A stretch of DNA of 64,000 nt from SAR116 cluster bacterium AG-321-K23 (GTDB taxonomy: Bacteria; Pseudomonadota; Alphaproteobacteria; Puniceispirillales; Marisalimonadaceae), in NCBI GenBank assembly GCA_003284565.1, contig QBXO01000004.1:18304-82303 (forward strand), in the 5' to 3' direction. Shown here in pieces: positions 34,201-44,786 of the stretch. The notes below the pieces were generated by a model that worked only from the letters and a program-made list of their open reading frames with translations, was not told the origin of the DNA and did no database searches. How positions within the stretch are numbered: the first letter of the stretch is position 1; the number at the start of each line of letters is the position of its first letter. Position numbers and translations under genes: made by a program.

Positions 34201-37200
34201 TCAGACAAATTCTTCTTGTTTAGTTTGAGGTATTGGTTTTATATTTTCAAATTTAAGTGCTAAAGCGAGTAGTGGTGGGACCATAAGTAAAGTTAAAATT
34301 GCTGAAGTAGATAACCCTCCAAAAACTACCGTGCCAATACCACGATATAATTCTGATCCAGCACCTGGAAAAATAACAAGTGGAATTAATCCAAATAAGC
34401 TAGTCAAAGTTGACATGAAAATTGGTCTAATTCTATTTCTTGTTGCTTCAGTTATAGCATCTGAAATACTAAAACTGTCGTATCTTATATGCCAAAGAGT
34501 TTGCTCAACCATTAAAATAGAATTATTAACAACAATACCGGTTAAAATTATAAAGCCTAACATAGTAAGCATATCCATAGATTGAGAACTAAATTGATTT
34601 AAAATAACTAGACCTATTACACCTCCTGCAGCTGCAACAGGAACCGTTATGACTATTACAAAAGGAAGAATAAATGACCTCATTAATACTGTTAGCAGTA
34701 AAAAAATCACAAAAAGTGCTATCATTACATTATTTTTCATTGCTATCCAAGTTCGTTCCAATTCACTTGCAGCCCCTGATAAATTTAAGGAAATACCGTC
34801 AGGAACTTCTCCAGAAAAAGGTTTAATTATTGAGTTTTGAAGTTTAAAAACCGCATCTTCTAAAGAAATGTTTTCATGTGGCCGTAATTGTAAAGTAATT
34901 ACTCTTCTTCCCGATAATCTTTTTATTTGTTCAGGCACACCAATTAAATTAATGTCAGCAACTTGTGACAATCGAACTAACTCCCCAGTTTTAAGGATTA
35001 ATGGTAAATTTTTTAAGTCATCTATCTTATTCGTATTTGCTTTATTTGAAGTCAATACAAGCTCAATTAATTTTCCTTGGAAAGGTATCTCAATTACTCT
35101 TATTCCGTCATTATAAACATCTAAAGATTGGGCTAATTCTTTAGCTGTCATTCCAATGTCAGCTAATTTTTCCGGGATGGGTTTTATTATTACTTGCGGA
35201 GATCCACTTCCCATTTGAGGAACAGAGCGAACTTGATGTCCATCCTTAGGTTGAAACTCTTTTTTTATAGCTCTGAGAGTTTTTTGAGCTGTTGGCTGTA
35301 TTAAATCTAAAGAAGGTCCGGTAATTTCTAATTTTATTACCCTTGATCCTCCTACTGATCTTCCAAATAATGACGCTTGCTGAGCAAATGCTCTTGCACC
35401 TGGTTGTGCCCTAATTGGTTTAGTTAATACTGGTAGAATTTCTTTAACTCTGTTGGGATTTTCTGTTGCTGCTCCTGCAAATGCTCCGCCTGAAAAGGCT
35501 ACGAAAAAGAAACGTGAAATCTTTGGCTTTCCATAAGGGCCATCACTTTCAGCTTCCCAAAGTGGTTTTGCTGCTTTCTCCATCGCTCTGGATATCTCAA
35601 CAGTTGATTCTTTGTTATAACCTTGCGGCACTATTATACGAGCATATACAAAATTTCTATTCCCATCTGGCAAATAATCAAGTGGAGGAAGAAACGTGAA
35701 TATTATTAGTGTGGCCGTTATTATTAATAGAAAAACAACTGTCAAACCAGATTTTACTGAACTAGTTGCCCAAAAAGCATATTTTTGTATTAATTTTGCA
35801 AAATTACTAGCAGGATTATCTATAAATTTAATAGAAAATATTTCTTGTTTTTTAGCTTTAGAACTTTTTAGTATTTTTGCCGCCAATGAAGGTATTAATG
35901 TTATAGAAATTATAACTGAAATTAAAACTGATACTGAAATTGCTATACCTATATCTCTAAATAATTGTCCAACTGGCAAGTCTATTAATAATATTGGAAT
36001 AAACACAACAACTGTCGTTAGAGCAGAACCAAGTATGGGAGCCCAAACTTGTCTAGAACCACGATAAGAAGCCATAGTGGAAGACAAACCAGTTTGTTTT
36101 AGTCTGTAAATATTTTCTTGGCTTACAATTGAAGCATCTACAACCATTCCAACGGCGAATGCTAAACCAGCTAAGGATATTACATTTACAGAAAGACCTA
36201 ACCATGAAATTGCTACAAAAGTGCCAACAACAGAAACTGGAATTGCGAGCATAATTATGAATGTGGGCCTAAAACTTCTTAAAAAGAGCATTAATATACA
36301 AATTGCTAAAATTCCACCAATAACAATATTTTGCTGAACTAATTTAATAGCTGCATTTATGTAAACTGTTTCGTCATAAACATTGTTTAAGACAAGACCA
36401 TTTTCATAAAGAATACCATTATTTAATTTATTAATTTCTATATTTAAATTTTTAATAATTTCTACAACATTGGAGTTAGGCTCTCTTATCACAGCAAAAG
36501 TAATAGCATCTTGTCCGTTCATTCTCCTAAAACTAGTGGGTTTTTTATAAGACATATAAATTTTTGCTACATCTTTGAGTTTTACGTTAATTGGAATACC
36601 GTCTAAACCTTTTTCAGATCGTAAAATTATATTCTCAGCGGTTGTGGGTGTATATGAAATAGCTTCTGCTCTAAGAGAATAAGTTCTTTTGCCTTCAATA
36701 ATTTCTCCGGCTGTAACTTGTGCGGAACTAGATCTCAGTGCCTCTAAAATATCTGGTATTGAAATTGAATATTCCGCTAGTTTTTGGATGTCTAAAGCTA
36801 CTTTTAATTCTTTTTTTTGCCCCCCACGGAATGTTATTTCTGAAACACCTTCAATTCTCGATAATTTTTCAACAATTTCATATTCTACAAAATCACCTAA
36901 ACTACCTAAATCTTTAATTTTAGATCCAGGTAATTTAATCATGGCCAATCTTGAAATTGGACTGTCATCTGAATTAGATGTACGAACTGTTGGCCGCTTA
37001 GCATCAAAGGGCAGGCCATCAATTACAGAAACCTTGCTAAGAAGCTGTACAAGCGCAATATCCATATCTTGACCAACTGAATATGTCAAAGTTACCCTTG
37101 CAGATCCAAATCTGCTATCTGATTCTACGTTTTCAACACCTACTAGTGAACTAACTGCTAATTCAACTCTAGTTACAATTTCTCTTTCCACATCTTTAGG

Positions 37201-37368
37201 AGAAGCACCTGGCCACGACACTCTTACCTGTAATACAGGTTTGTCTATATCAGGTGTCATTTGGATTGGTATTTTTTGTAAAGAAACAAAACCAAAAGCT
37301 ATAATTAAAAAAACCATTGCAGCAACAGCTATAGGTTGTTTTATTGCTAATTTTATTAAATTATCCAT
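34201..37368 (-). CDS. RND-family efflux pump, inner-membrane transporter
   Basis: 1055 residues with the 12-helix, two-porter-domain HAE1/AcrB layout. It begins NLIKLAIKQPIAVAAMVFLI and has PIQMTPDIDKPVLQVRVSWPGAS (first porter), helix-4 region GLAFAVGMVVDASIVSQENI (Asp-bearing proton relay) and GFIILTGIVVNNSILMVEQT in the second half. It takes drugs, lipids or metabolites from membrane and periplasm to an outer-membrane channel. The adaptor gene lies 21 bp upstream; no TolC-like gene is nearby. Confidence 0.93.
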   Translation of the reverse strand: MDNLIKLAIKQPIAVAAMVFLIIAFGFVSLQKIPIQMTPDIDKPVLQVRVSWPGASPKDVEREIVTRVELAVSSLVGVENVESDSRFGSARVTLTYSVGQDMDIALVQLLSKVSVIDGLPFDAKRPTVRTSNSDDSPISRLAMIKLPGSKIKDLGSLGDFVEYEIVEKLSRIEGVSEITFRGGQKKELKVALDIQKLAEYSISIPDILEALRSSSAQVTAGEIIEGKRTYSLRAEAISYTPTTAENIILRSEKGLDGIPINVKLKDVAKIYMSYKKPTSFRRMNGQDAITFAVIREPNSNVVEIIKNLNIEINKLNNGILYENGLVLNNVYDETVYINAAIKLVQQNIVIGGILAICILMLFLRSFRPTFIIMLAIPVSVVGTFVAISWLGLSVNVISLAGLAFAVGMVVDASIVSQENIYRLKQTGLSSTMASYRGSRQVWAPILGSALTTVVVFIPILLIDLPVGQLFRDIGIAISVSVLISVIISITLIPSLAAKILKSSKAKKQEIFSIKFIDNPASNFAKLIQKYAFWATSSVKSGLTVVFLLIITATLIIFTFLPPLDYLPDGNRNFVYARIIVPQGYNKESTVEISRAMEKAAKPLWEAESDGPYGKPKISRFFFVAFSGGAFAGAATENPNRVKEILPVLTKPIRAQPGARAFAQQASLFGRSVGGSRVIKLEITGPSLDLIQPTAQKTLRAIKKEFQPKDGHQVRSVPQMGSGSPQVIIKPIPEKLADIGMTAKELAQSLDVYNDGIRVIEIPFQGKLIELVLTSNKANTNKIDDLKNLPLILKTGELVRLSQVADINLIGVPEQIKRLSGRRVITLQLRPHENISLEDAVFKLQNSIIKPFSGEVPDGISLNLSGAASELERTWIAMKNNVMIALFVIFLLLTVLMRSFILPFVIVITVPVAAAGGVIGLVILNQFSSQSMDMLTMLGFIILTGIVVNNSILMVEQTLWHIRYDSFSISDAITEATRNRIRPIFMSTLTSLFGLIPLVIFPGAGSELYRGIGTVVFGGLSTSAILTLLMVPPLLALALKFENIKPIPQTKQEEFV

Positions 37369-37389
37369 ATCTAGTAAATATGCCTGAGG

Positions 37390-38532
37390 TTATTTTTTCT
37401 TTGTTTTTTCTTTGTTTTTTCTTTTTTTTATTTTAATTTCTTGGTTTGGTCTTAAGGTTTCATTTCCCTTAACCACTACTAACTGTCCTTCTTTTAGACC
37501 TTTTAAAATCTCTATCTTATTTCCAACAGATACGCCGCTTTTAATAATTTTTTGTCTAGCGAACCCTTTATCAAAAATATATACAATTTTCTTATTGGCA
37601 GCAGGGATAAGCGCATCTTTTGGTATAAGTAATCTAGGAATGATATCTCCAACAGGAATATGTAAAGAAAATCTAGTACCAGAAGCATTTAAATTTGCAG
37701 GTAAAGGCTCATCCAAACTTATTCTTATTTTCCTAGTTCCGGTTCTGATATTTTCTTTATTGACAATACCTCTTACTTTTCCAGAAAATTTATTTTGTTT
37801 ATTATAAATATCTACTTTAGATCCAATTTTTACTTTTGAGGCCAGGTCTGATCTTAAATCAGTTTCTATCTCAGTAAATTTAGCACTCAGAATTGATGCT
37901 AAAATTTTACCTTTAGTTGTCAAAGCACCAACTTGTGCAACAATATTTACAATGTTTCCATCAATGGGTGATAAAATTTTTGAAAAACTAAGATTTTCTT
38001 TATTTTGATTAAGGAGAATTTGTAGTTTTTTAATATTGTACTTTCTTTGAGCAATTAGTTGTTGATTTTCTAGAAGCAATATATTTGCGTTATCTAGGTT
38101 TTCTTGTGTAATAATATTTTGATTTTTTAAATCTTTTGCACGTTTAAGTTTTGATAATCTTAATAACAATTTTTTTTCTAATATATTAATTGTCTGTCTT
38201 TCATATTTCATCTCAGCGGAAATTTGTTTTATATTTCTTTGTATATCTTTTGAGTCTAGAGTAAATAAGATATCATTTTTCTTAACATTATCCCCAATAT
38301 TAAAGTGAATTTTTAAAATTTCCTGACTGATTTTAGACGATATTATTGTTGGGTTAACAGTTATTAACCTACCTATAGCCTCAGTTTTTTCAGCTACCTC
38401 AAAAAGTTTGACCTGAGAAACAATGACTAAAGACGCTCTATTACCTTTATTTTTAAAAGAAGATTGAGAGTATGATGAAGACGTTACGAAAATTGTTAAA
38501 CTAATTAGAATAGCAATTAAAATTTTCATCAT
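37390..38532 (-). CDS. RND efflux adaptor (membrane fusion protein)
   Basis: About 380 residues from the ATG at 38532; a TTG nine bases upstream is weaker. Signal-peptide-like N-terminus (MMKILIAILISLTIFV), a split lipoyl half (IGDNVKKNDILFTLDSKDIQ and ILSPIDGNIVNIVAQVGALT), a short alpha-hairpin with coiled coil between them, then a beta-barrel domain with IPKDALIPAANKKIVYIF. It bridges the pump to an outer-membrane channel. The C-terminal tail is a run of Lys/Glu/Arg (KKRKNKEKTKKK) from a short DNA repeat at 37395-37430. Confidence 0.9.
   Translation of the reverse strand: MMKILIAILISLTIFVTSSSYSQSSFKNKGNRASLVIVSQVKLFEVAEKTEAIGRLITVNPTIISSKISQEILKIHFNIGDNVKKNDILFTLDSKDIQRNIKQISAEMKYERQTINILEKKLLLRLSKLKRAKDLKNQNIITQENLDNANILLLENQQLIAQRKYNIKKLQILLNQNKENLSFSKILSPIDGNIVNIVAQVGALTTKGKILASILSAKFTEIETDLRSDLASKVKIGSKVDIYNKQNKFSGKVRGIVNKENIRTGTRKIRISLDEPLPANLNASGTRFSLHIPVGDIIPRLLIPKDALIPAANKKIVYIFDKGFARQKIIKSGVSVGNKIEILKGLKEGQLVVVKGNETLRPNQEIKIKKRKNKEKTKKK
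37395..37430. repeat. Short tandem repeat TTTTTTCTTTG
   Basis: About three copies of an 11-bp T-rich unit, encoding the basic tail of the efflux adaptor on the minus strand. Such tracts can expand or contract by slippage, changing only the tail length or the stop position. Confidence 0.6.
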
Positions 38533-38558
38533 TTTTTCCAATTTTAGAATAAGATTTT

Positions 38559-40169
38559 TTAAATTTGCGGACCAGAAGCTAATAGTTTTTTCCCATGATC
38601 ATTATCACAGAATTTTTGAAAATTATTAATAAAAAGTTGTGCCAATTCTCTAGCCTTGGTTTCCCATTCATTATTAGTTTTCCAAGTTGATCTTGGGTCA
38701 AGTAAGTCAGATGAAATGTTTTTTACTTTTTTAGGAATTCTGAGGTTAAAATATGGAATAACTGTTGTTTCAATATCATTCAATTCATCATTCAGGATTG
38801 CATCTATAATTGTTCTTGTATCTTTTAAAGAAATTCGATTGCCTTGACCATTCCAACCTGTATTTACTAAAAAAACCTTCGAGTTTGAAGCTTTCATTTT
38901 TTTAGACAGTACATTTGAATATTTTGTAGGATGCAACATTAAAAATGCAGCTCCATAACATGCTGAAAAAGTTGGTTGCGGTTTTGTTATACCTCTTTCT
39001 GTTCCAGCAGTTTTTGCAGTAAATCCTGATAGAAAATGATATTCAGCTTGATCATATGTTAGTATTGAAATAGCAGGGAGCACACCAAAAGCGTCAGCAG
39101 TTAAAAAGATAATTTTAGAGGCATGTTCCCCTTTTGAGATTGGCTTTACAATATTGTCAATATGATAAATTGGATATGATACTCTAGTATTTTCAGTTAT
39201 AGATGTATCAGAATAATCAACAATACCATTTTCACTTACACTTACATTTTCTAGTAAGGCATCTCTTCTTATTGCTTTATATATATCTGGTTCTTTTTCT
39301 TTATCAAGATCAATAGTTTTTGCGTAACATCCGCCTTCAAAGTTAAACACGCCCTCTTCATCCCAACCATGCTCGTCATCACCAATTAATTGTCTTTTAG
39401 GATCAGTTGACAGCGTTGTTTTTCCTGTTCCTGAAAGACCAAAAAATAATGCAACAGATCCATCTTCACCTCTATTTGCTGAGCAATGCATCGAAGCAAT
39501 ATTTTTTTGTGGTAAAATATAATTCATTACCGAGAACATTCCTTTTTTCATTTCACCACCATACCAACTACCACCAATAATTTGAATTTTTTCAGTTAGA
39601 TTAAAAGCTATAAATGTTTCGGAATTCAAACCGTGTTTTTTATAATTTTTATTAGTTGATTTAGAGCCATTTAAAACATGAAAATCTGGTTCAAAATTTT
39701 CAAGCTCTGCTCTAGATGGTCTTATAAACATATTTTTAACAAAGTGCGCTTGCCAGGCTACCTCCATTACAAAGCGTACCTTTAGGGATGTATCCTTATT
39801 TGCCCCACAAAATGCATCAACAACATAAAGTTTTTTATTAGAAAGTTGTTCGCTAACCGTTTTATATAGACTATCCCATACGTTTTTATTAATTGGTTTG
39901 TTGTCATTTTTAGCAAAGTCTGAAGTCCACCACAAATTCTTTTGAGTTGTTTCATCTTCTAAAATATACTTATCTTTGGGAGACCTTCCTGTATATATTC
40001 CTGTCATGACATTAACAGCACCAGTTTGTGTATTTTGAACCTTTTCAAAACCTTCTAATTTCTTCTCATTTTCTTCATTGTATAAAAATTCATAAGATGG
40101 GTTATAAATTATTTCTGAAGTATTTTTTATTCCAATATTAGATAACTGTTTTTGTATTTTAATGTTCAT
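38559..40169 (-). CDS. pckA: Phosphoenolpyruvate carboxykinase (ATP)
   Basis: 536 residues from the ATG at 40169 ([19 protein letters not shown]); an in-frame TTG 12 bp upstream is also possible. The ATP-type kinase motif [15 protein letters not shown] and [20 protein letters not shown] are diagnostic, with [11 protein letters not shown] for substrate binding. It converts oxaloacetate and ATP to PEP, CO2 and ADP, the entry to gluconeogenesis. This fits an organism that feeds propionate through succinyl-CoA into the TCA cycle. Confidence 0.97.
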   Translation of the reverse strand: MNIKIQKQLSNIGIKNTSEIIYNPSYEFLYNEENEKKLEGFEKVQNTQTGAVNVMTGIYTGRSPKDKYILEDETTQKNLWWTSDFAKNDNKPINKNVWDSLYKTVSEQLSNKKLYVVDAFCGANKDTSLKVRFVMEVAWQAHFVKNMFIRPSRAELENFEPDFHVLNGSKSTNKNYKKHGLNSETFIAFNLTEKIQIIGGSWYGGEMKKGMFSVMNYILPQKNIASMHCSANRGEDGSVALFFGLSGTGKTTLSTDPKRQLIGDDEHGWDEEGVFNFEGGCYAKTIDLDKEKEPDIYKAIRRDALLENVSVSENGIVDYSDTSITENTRVSYPIYHIDNIVKPISKGEHASKIIFLTADAFGVLPAISILTYDQAEYHFLSGFTAKTAGTERGITKPQPTFSACYGAAFLMLHPTKYSNVLSKKMKASNSKVFLVNTGWNGQGNRISLKDTRTIIDAILNDELNDIETTVIPYFNLRIPKKVKNISSDLLDPRSTWKTNNEWETKARELAQLFINNFQKFCDNDHGKKLLASGPQI

Positions 40170-40386
40170 AAAAATTCTCAAAATTAAATTATTTGTGTAT
40201 GTTAATGTTTAATATTTTGTGTGAAAATTCAAGTTAATAATAATTAAAAAATTAAAATCAAAAAATTGAATTTAATCATGTTATTTATTAGTATTAAATA
40301 GTTTTATAGAAGTGTCATTAAACTTTATTTTACTAAATTTAACTATATTCGTAATAAAACAAATTAATCGAAACTTTGTAGAAAAT

Positions 40387-41502
40387 ATGAGAAAAAATTT
40401 AACTATAATTGGTGGAGGATTTGCTTCCTGGATAGCTGCAAGTGTTTTTGCTGAGAATGGTTACTTTATAGATATTTTTGAAGGAAAAAAAGAAAGTTTT
40501 GGGTCCCAACAGATTACACCAAATGGATGGAAGGCATTATCAAACCTTATAGAAACCAAAACAATCGAAAAATACTTTGAACCATTTTATAGTATTTACA
40601 TAAAAAAATTAAACGCAAATAATAATTTAGAAGTTTTATACTTTCGTGACCTATTAGAACAAAACTATATATATGGTTCGATAGAAAGAAAATTTATAAT
40701 TAACTCTTTTAAAAATCATGCCTTAAAAAATAGCGCTATAAAAATACATAAATCAAGTATAACAAATATAATTTCTAATAATAATTATAATGAATTAATT
40801 AATGATAAGGGTCAGATATACGAAGCTAAATTGATAATTGGTTCTGATGGCATTAATGGAATTAGTAAAAAGTTTGTGGTTGGATATAGTAATTTTATTA
40901 AAAAGAAAAAAATTTATAGGGCAATATCATTTGATGAAAGCGCGTATAAATTGTCAAAAACAATTCTTCAAGTATTAATTCATCTTAATGGTTATTATGT
41001 AATCTACCCAACGATTATCAATAATAAAAAAGCAACAAATTATATTTTTGTTCCACAGAATAATAATACCGAACTACCGTCTTTAAATCATCAAATTTTA
41101 AACTACCTCATTCCAGAAGATTTAGATTGGAAGTCAACATATGCCTCATTTAATGATGGAGAAAAAACTTCGATTTATAAGAATGGATTATTTCTATTTG
41201 GAGATTCTGGATTTGCAATTCCTCCACATACGGCACAAGCAGGTAATCAGATATTAGAGGATGCTGTTTATATTAAGAAATTATTGAATGAAAATTATGA
41301 CTTTTATGAGACTGTAGATATATTTATTAAAGAAAGATATTTAAAGAAAGACATGATAGCTAAAAAATCAAAAATAGTCGGAGAAATACTAAATGCTCAA
41401 AAATTAACGAAATATTTTAGAGATATTGCTTTTAAAACAAATGGATCTAATTTAATAAATAAAATTATGGACCCTATTTGGACAACTGAAAATTATGAGT
41501 AA
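40387..41502 (+). CDS. FAD-dependent monooxygenase (UbiH / aromatic hydroxylase-like)
   Basis: 371 residues from the ATG at 40387, which puts the dinucleotide motif at the N-terminus as is normal (NLTIIGGGFASWIAASVFAE). An upstream ATG at 40312 adds 25 residues unlike the family. A second FAD motif, normally G-D-A-A-H-x3-P, reads GDSGFAIPPHTAQAGNQILE here, so the AAH part is changed. The middle is divergent (IIGSDGINGISKKFV is recognisable as the DG motif). The substrate is unknown; related enzymes hydroxylate phenolic or quinone precursors. It overlaps the next gene by 8 bp. Confidence 0.75.
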   Translation: MRKNLTIIGGGFASWIAASVFAENGYFIDIFEGKKESFGSQQITPNGWKALSNLIETKTIEKYFEPFYSIYIKKLNANNNLEVLYFRDLLEQNYIYGSIERKFIINSFKNHALKNSAIKIHKSSITNIISNNNYNELINDKGQIYEAKLIIGSDGINGISKKFVVGYSNFIKKKKIYRAISFDESAYKLSKTILQVLIHLNGYYVIYPTIINNKKATNYIFVPQNNNTELPSLNHQILNYLIPEDLDWKSTYASFNDGEKTSIYKNGLFLFGDSGFAIPPHTAQAGNQILEDAVYIKKLLNENYDFYETVDIFIKERYLKKDMIAKKSKIVGEILNAQKLTKYFRDIAFKTNGSNLINKIMDPIWTTENYE

Positions 41503-42037
41503 AATATTAACATATATATATATAATAGTCGGAGTTTTTATGACTACTAATGTTCATGCAAATGTATACAATTTTAGTTTCAACTCAATTGATGGAAAAA
41601 AAATTAATTTAAAAGAATTTAAAGGTAAACCTATTTTAATTGTTAATACAGCATCACTGTGTGGTTTTACTTATCAGTATAGTGATATAGAAGCACTACA
41701 TAAAAAATATAAACATGACGGATTAATAGTGATTGGAATACCTTCAAATGACTTTGGAAATCAAGAACTATCGTCAAATCAAAAAGTTAAAGAATTCTGT
41801 TCTATTAATTTTAACGTTTCTTTTTTGCTTACTGAAATAACTAGTATAAAAGGTGAGGAAGGGCATCCTTTTTTTAAATGGATTAGAAAAGAAGCTGGAT
41901 TTTTAGCTTTGCCAAAATGGAATTTTTATAAATACCTTATTAACAAAGAGGGCTTGCTAGTTAAATGGTATGCTAGCACAACAAACCCAACTTCAAATAA
42001 AATAACGAAAGACATAGATAACGTAATATTAAAATAA
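41495..42037 (+). CDS. Glutathione peroxidase-family protein, exported
   Basis: 180 residues. The N-terminal hydrophobic stretch (LTYIYIIVGVFMTTNVHANV) is a likely signal peptide, so the enzyme would be periplasmic. Catalytic-site motif NTASLCGFTYQYSDIEALHK, with Cys rather than selenocysteine, then the family motif GIPSNDFGNQE and the active-site Trp in LPKWNFYKYLI. These thiol peroxidases reduce hydroperoxides, usually through thioredoxin-like donors. It overlaps the monooxygenase gene, and a strong terminator follows. Confidence 0.9.
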   Translation: MSKILTYIYIIVGVFMTTNVHANVYNFSFNSIDGKKINLKEFKGKPILIVNTASLCGFTYQYSDIEALHKKYKHDGLIVIGIPSNDFGNQELSSNQKVKEFCSINFNVSFLLTEITSIKGEEGHPFFKWIRKEAGFLALPKWNFYKYLINKEGLLVKWYASTTNPTSNKITKDIDNVILK

Positions 42038-42062
42038 AAAAGCCATCTAACGATGGCTTTTT
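42036..42062. terminator. Rho-independent terminator, probably bidirectional
   Basis: AAAAAGCCATC-TAAC-GATGGCTTTTT: seven GC-containing stem pairs flanked by an A run on one side and a T run on the other, between the peroxidase stop (42037) and the convergent membrane-protein stop (42082). Confidence 0.9.
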
Positions 42063-42081
42063 AAAAATGATTTTATTACGT

Positions 42082-42810
42082 TTATTCTCTATTTCCTAAA
42101 AAAGCTAAAAGAAATTGAAACATTAGAATAAAATCTAGATATAAAGTTAATGCCCCTAAAACAGATTTTTTCCCTGCTGCTTCATTATTATCACTTGCTA
42201 AATACATATTTTTAATTTTTTGAGTGTCATAAGCAGTTAAACCAGCAAAGATTAAAACACCTACAATAGAGATCATAAAATCTAATTGTGTAGAAGCCAT
42301 AAAAATATTTACTATCTGCGCTATGATTAGACCAAATACACCCATCATTAAAAATGACCCTAATCCTGACAGAGATTTTTTAGTAGTATATCCATATATG
42401 GATAAGGCTGCAAAGGCTGCTGATGTAACAAAGAAAGCTTTTACAACTGATGCACCAGTATAAATTAGCAGTAAAGACGATAGAGAAAGACCCATCAATC
42501 CAGCATATATATAAAATAAGTTTCTTGCCCTTTCTGCAGATATACTATTTAGCTTTGCAGAAATATAAAAAACCATTCCTAAAGGTGCCAACATAACAAC
42601 CCACTTAAGAGGACTTTGGAAAAACAATTCACCAATGGGTGTTAAAGCACCATTTGATATGGCAAGAAAATTTAATCCCATAGCCATTAAACCTGTCAAA
42701 GCTAGGGCAGTTGTCATATGATTATAAACACCAAGCATGTAAGACCTTAACCCTAAATCAATTTGGGTAGCTTGAGCGTTCGAGCTTGACATAAAACGAT
42801 TATCATTCAT
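42082..42810 (-). CDS. Bax inhibitor-1/YccA-family membrane protein
   Basis: 242 residues with seven membrane helices. Family features: MLGVYNHMTTALALTGLMAM near the start, ALSIYGYTTKKSLSGLGSFL mid-way and the AYDTQKIKNMY loop with acidic pair, ending in GALTLYLDFILMFQFLLAFL. Bacterial members such as YccA modulate the FtsH protease and may conduct Ca2+. It stands alone between a terminator and the rlmN gene. Confidence 0.92.
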   Translation of the reverse strand: MNDNRFMSSSNAQATQIDLGLRSYMLGVYNHMTTALALTGLMAMGLNFLAISNGALTPIGELFFQSPLKWVVMLAPLGMVFYISAKLNSISAERARNLFYIYAGLMGLSLSSLLLIYTGASVVKAFFVTSAAFAALSIYGYTTKKSLSGLGSFLMMGVFGLIIAQIVNIFMASTQLDFMISIVGVLIFAGLTAYDTQKIKNMYLASDNNEAAGKKSVLGALTLYLDFILMFQFLLAFLGNRE

Positions 42811-42901
42811 GAAGTTATTATCCTTTAAATAATTAGATTAATTATTATCAATGTAATACTTAATATGTTCTAAAGCAATAGTTTCACAAAAATTTAATTT
42901 T

Positions 42902-43999
42902 TTAAAAGTTATGAATTGGAACAAGCTTATTAATTTGTGATTTTCTTATTTTTTCACTATTTGATTTTAACTGTCCACAAGCAGCATAAATGTCTTGCCC
43001 CCTTGGCTTTCTTATTGGAGAGGCAAATCCTGCATCCATCAAAATTTTTGCAAAGTTATTAATATTTTTCTGAGTTGATGTCTCAAACAAAGAACCTGGC
43101 CAAGGATTGAAGGGAATTAAATTTATTTTAGATGGAATGCCATTAATTAATTTTATTAAATTGATGGCATCTTCTGCAGTGTCATTTACATCTTTTAACA
43201 TTACATATTCCCATGTAATTCTTCTAGAATTAGATAATTTAGGATAATGTCTACAAGAATTTATCAACTTTTCTAAATTATATTTTTTATTAATTGGAAC
43301 TAATTTATTTCTTAATTCATCATTAACTGCATGAAGCGATATAGCTAAATTAACACCTAACTCAACTCCAGTTTTTTCGATGTTTGGAATAATGCCTGAT
43401 GTGGATAAAGTAATTCTTCTTCTTGAGATGGCAATACCATCATCAGACATCATAATCTTTATTGCTTTACGAACTTCATTATAATTAAGTAATGGTTCTC
43501 CCATACCCATCATTACAATGTTAGTTACTTTTCTATTATTCTTGCCAGAAGGCCAATCATTTAAGTGATCCATGACAATCATCAACTGCCCAATAATTTC
43601 ACATGATGTAAGATTTCTTACTAAAGCTTGTGTTCCAGTATGACAAAATGAGCAATTAAGAGTACAACCTACTTGACTAGAAAGACAAACAGTTCCTCTA
43701 TCATCCTGCGGTATATATACAGTCTCAACTTCAGAATTATCTTTTAATTTTATCAACCACTTTATCGTTCCGTCTGAGCTAATTTGCATTTCAGAAATTT
43801 GAGGCCTAGAAATTAGAGAAATATTATTCAGGAATTCTCTTAATGGTTTTGAAATATTATTCATTTCTTCAAAGGATTTTGAACCAAAACAATATATCCA
43901 CCTCCAAATTTGAGATGCTCGAAATTTTGGAAGATTTTTATCTAAACAGAAATTTTCTAATTCACCAAAACTAAAATCAAGTAGGTCTTGTTTAAACAT
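42902..43999 (-). CDS. rlmN: Dual-specificity RNA methyltransferase RlmN
   Basis: About 365 residues from the ATG at 43999 ([20 protein letters not shown]); a TTG at 44035 would overlap the upstream gene. Radical-SAM Cys cluster [11 protein letters not shown], the two catalytic cysteines (the C-terminal one in [13 protein letters not shown]), SAM site [14 protein letters not shown]. It methylates C2 of A2503 in 23S rRNA and A37 of some tRNAs. The end of the preceding gene lies within 30 bp, so it could share that transcript. Confidence 0.96.
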   Translation of the reverse strand: MFKQDLLDFSFGELENFCLDKNLPKFRASQIWRWIYCFGSKSFEEMNNISKPLREFLNNISLISRPQISEMQISSDGTIKWLIKLKDNSEVETVYIPQDDRGTVCLSSQVGCTLNCSFCHTGTQALVRNLTSCEIIGQLMIVMDHLNDWPSGKNNRKVTNIVMMGMGEPLLNYNEVRKAIKIMMSDDGIAISRRRITLSTSGIIPNIEKTGVELGVNLAISLHAVNDELRNKLVPINKKYNLEKLINSCRHYPKLSNSRRITWEYVMLKDVNDTAEDAINLIKLINGIPSKINLIPFNPWPGSLFETSTQKNINNFAKILMDAGFASPIRKPRGQDIYAACGQLKSNSEKIRKSQINKLVPIHNF

Positions 44000-44025
44000 A
44001 ATAATTTTCTCGTTAATCGTTTTTC

Positions 44026-44538
44026 TTAAGAACAACTTTTGTCGATTAATCCAAGCGCTTTTGTAAAACCTAACAATGAGTAAGTATCAATTATCTTATT
44101 TCCAGGAGTAGATGTGCCCGTCACCATTAAAGTTTTTCCTTTCCTCATAGATTGAACTAAAAACCTATCAATTTTAGTACTTTCTGACCAAGCTCTGTCA
44201 TCAACTGGGAAAAGTTTTGTTTTCTTTCCATCAACATTAAAAATAACATCTTTATTTTTTTTGAAATTAAAACCAGCTTTAATAGACACTTCGTGATTAG
44301 TTCCATTTTTTATATTTGTTACAAAAACAAAAGGCTTTCCTCTGTTTCCTTTATTAAAGTTACCCTCAGTTTTTATTGGTTCAGAAGTAATAAAACAGGT
44401 TTTGGCTTTATCTAATTTGGTTGAATAAGCTTTCCAATATTTTTCTGTTCCTAATAATTTTGTTTCACTTAAAGCTTGGTTTGTGAGTACAGTTGATGTG
44501 ACTATATAAATCAAAATTTTGTAAAGTTTGTAAATCAT
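44026..44538 (-). CDS. IalB-like periplasmic protein
   Basis: About 170 residues from the ATG at 44538; other in-frame ATGs lie up to 27 bp upstream. Signal peptide ([18 protein letters not shown], cleavage near ALSE). The mature part has the pattern of the invasion-associated locus B family common in alphaproteobacteria: W-x-A-Y near the start, a Cys followed by [36 protein letters not shown] and a C-terminal Cys. The family's role is unclear; the name comes from Bartonella and implies nothing about invasion here. Confidence 0.65.
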   Translation of the reverse strand: MIYKLYKILIYIVTSTVLTNQALSETKLLGTEKYWKAYSTKLDKAKTCFITSEPIKTEGNFNKGNRGKPFVFVTNIKNGTNHEVSIKAGFNFKKNKDVIFNVDGKKTKLFPVDDRAWSESTKIDRFLVQSMRKGKTLMVTGTSTPGNKIIDTYSLLGFTKALGLIDKSCS

Positions 44539-44786
44539 TATCCTAAATCTCATAAATATAATCAAAATTTATGCAAATTAACGACCATATTGTTTTGTTT
44601 CAAAAGAAATAAATAATTATTTTAAGTAAATTATATTCTTCATAACATACAATATTTGAAGATAGTGACAACCTTTTTAATAAAGAAGTTTATATTTTGA
44701 ACATAAAAAAATAACTTAACATAATTACAAAAATATAGTTTAAGGCTATAAATTAAATTATAATCTTCGAAAATTAGGGAAAAAGA

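Noticed and set aside
35696..36067. 123-codon forward frame inside the RND pump gene
   Set aside because: Lies wholly within a clear RND transporter on the other strand; its translation has no recognisable features.
37412..37807. 131-codon forward frame inside the efflux adaptor gene
   Set aside because: Antisense to a well-supported gene; hydrophobic residues arise from the complement of Lys/Asn codons.
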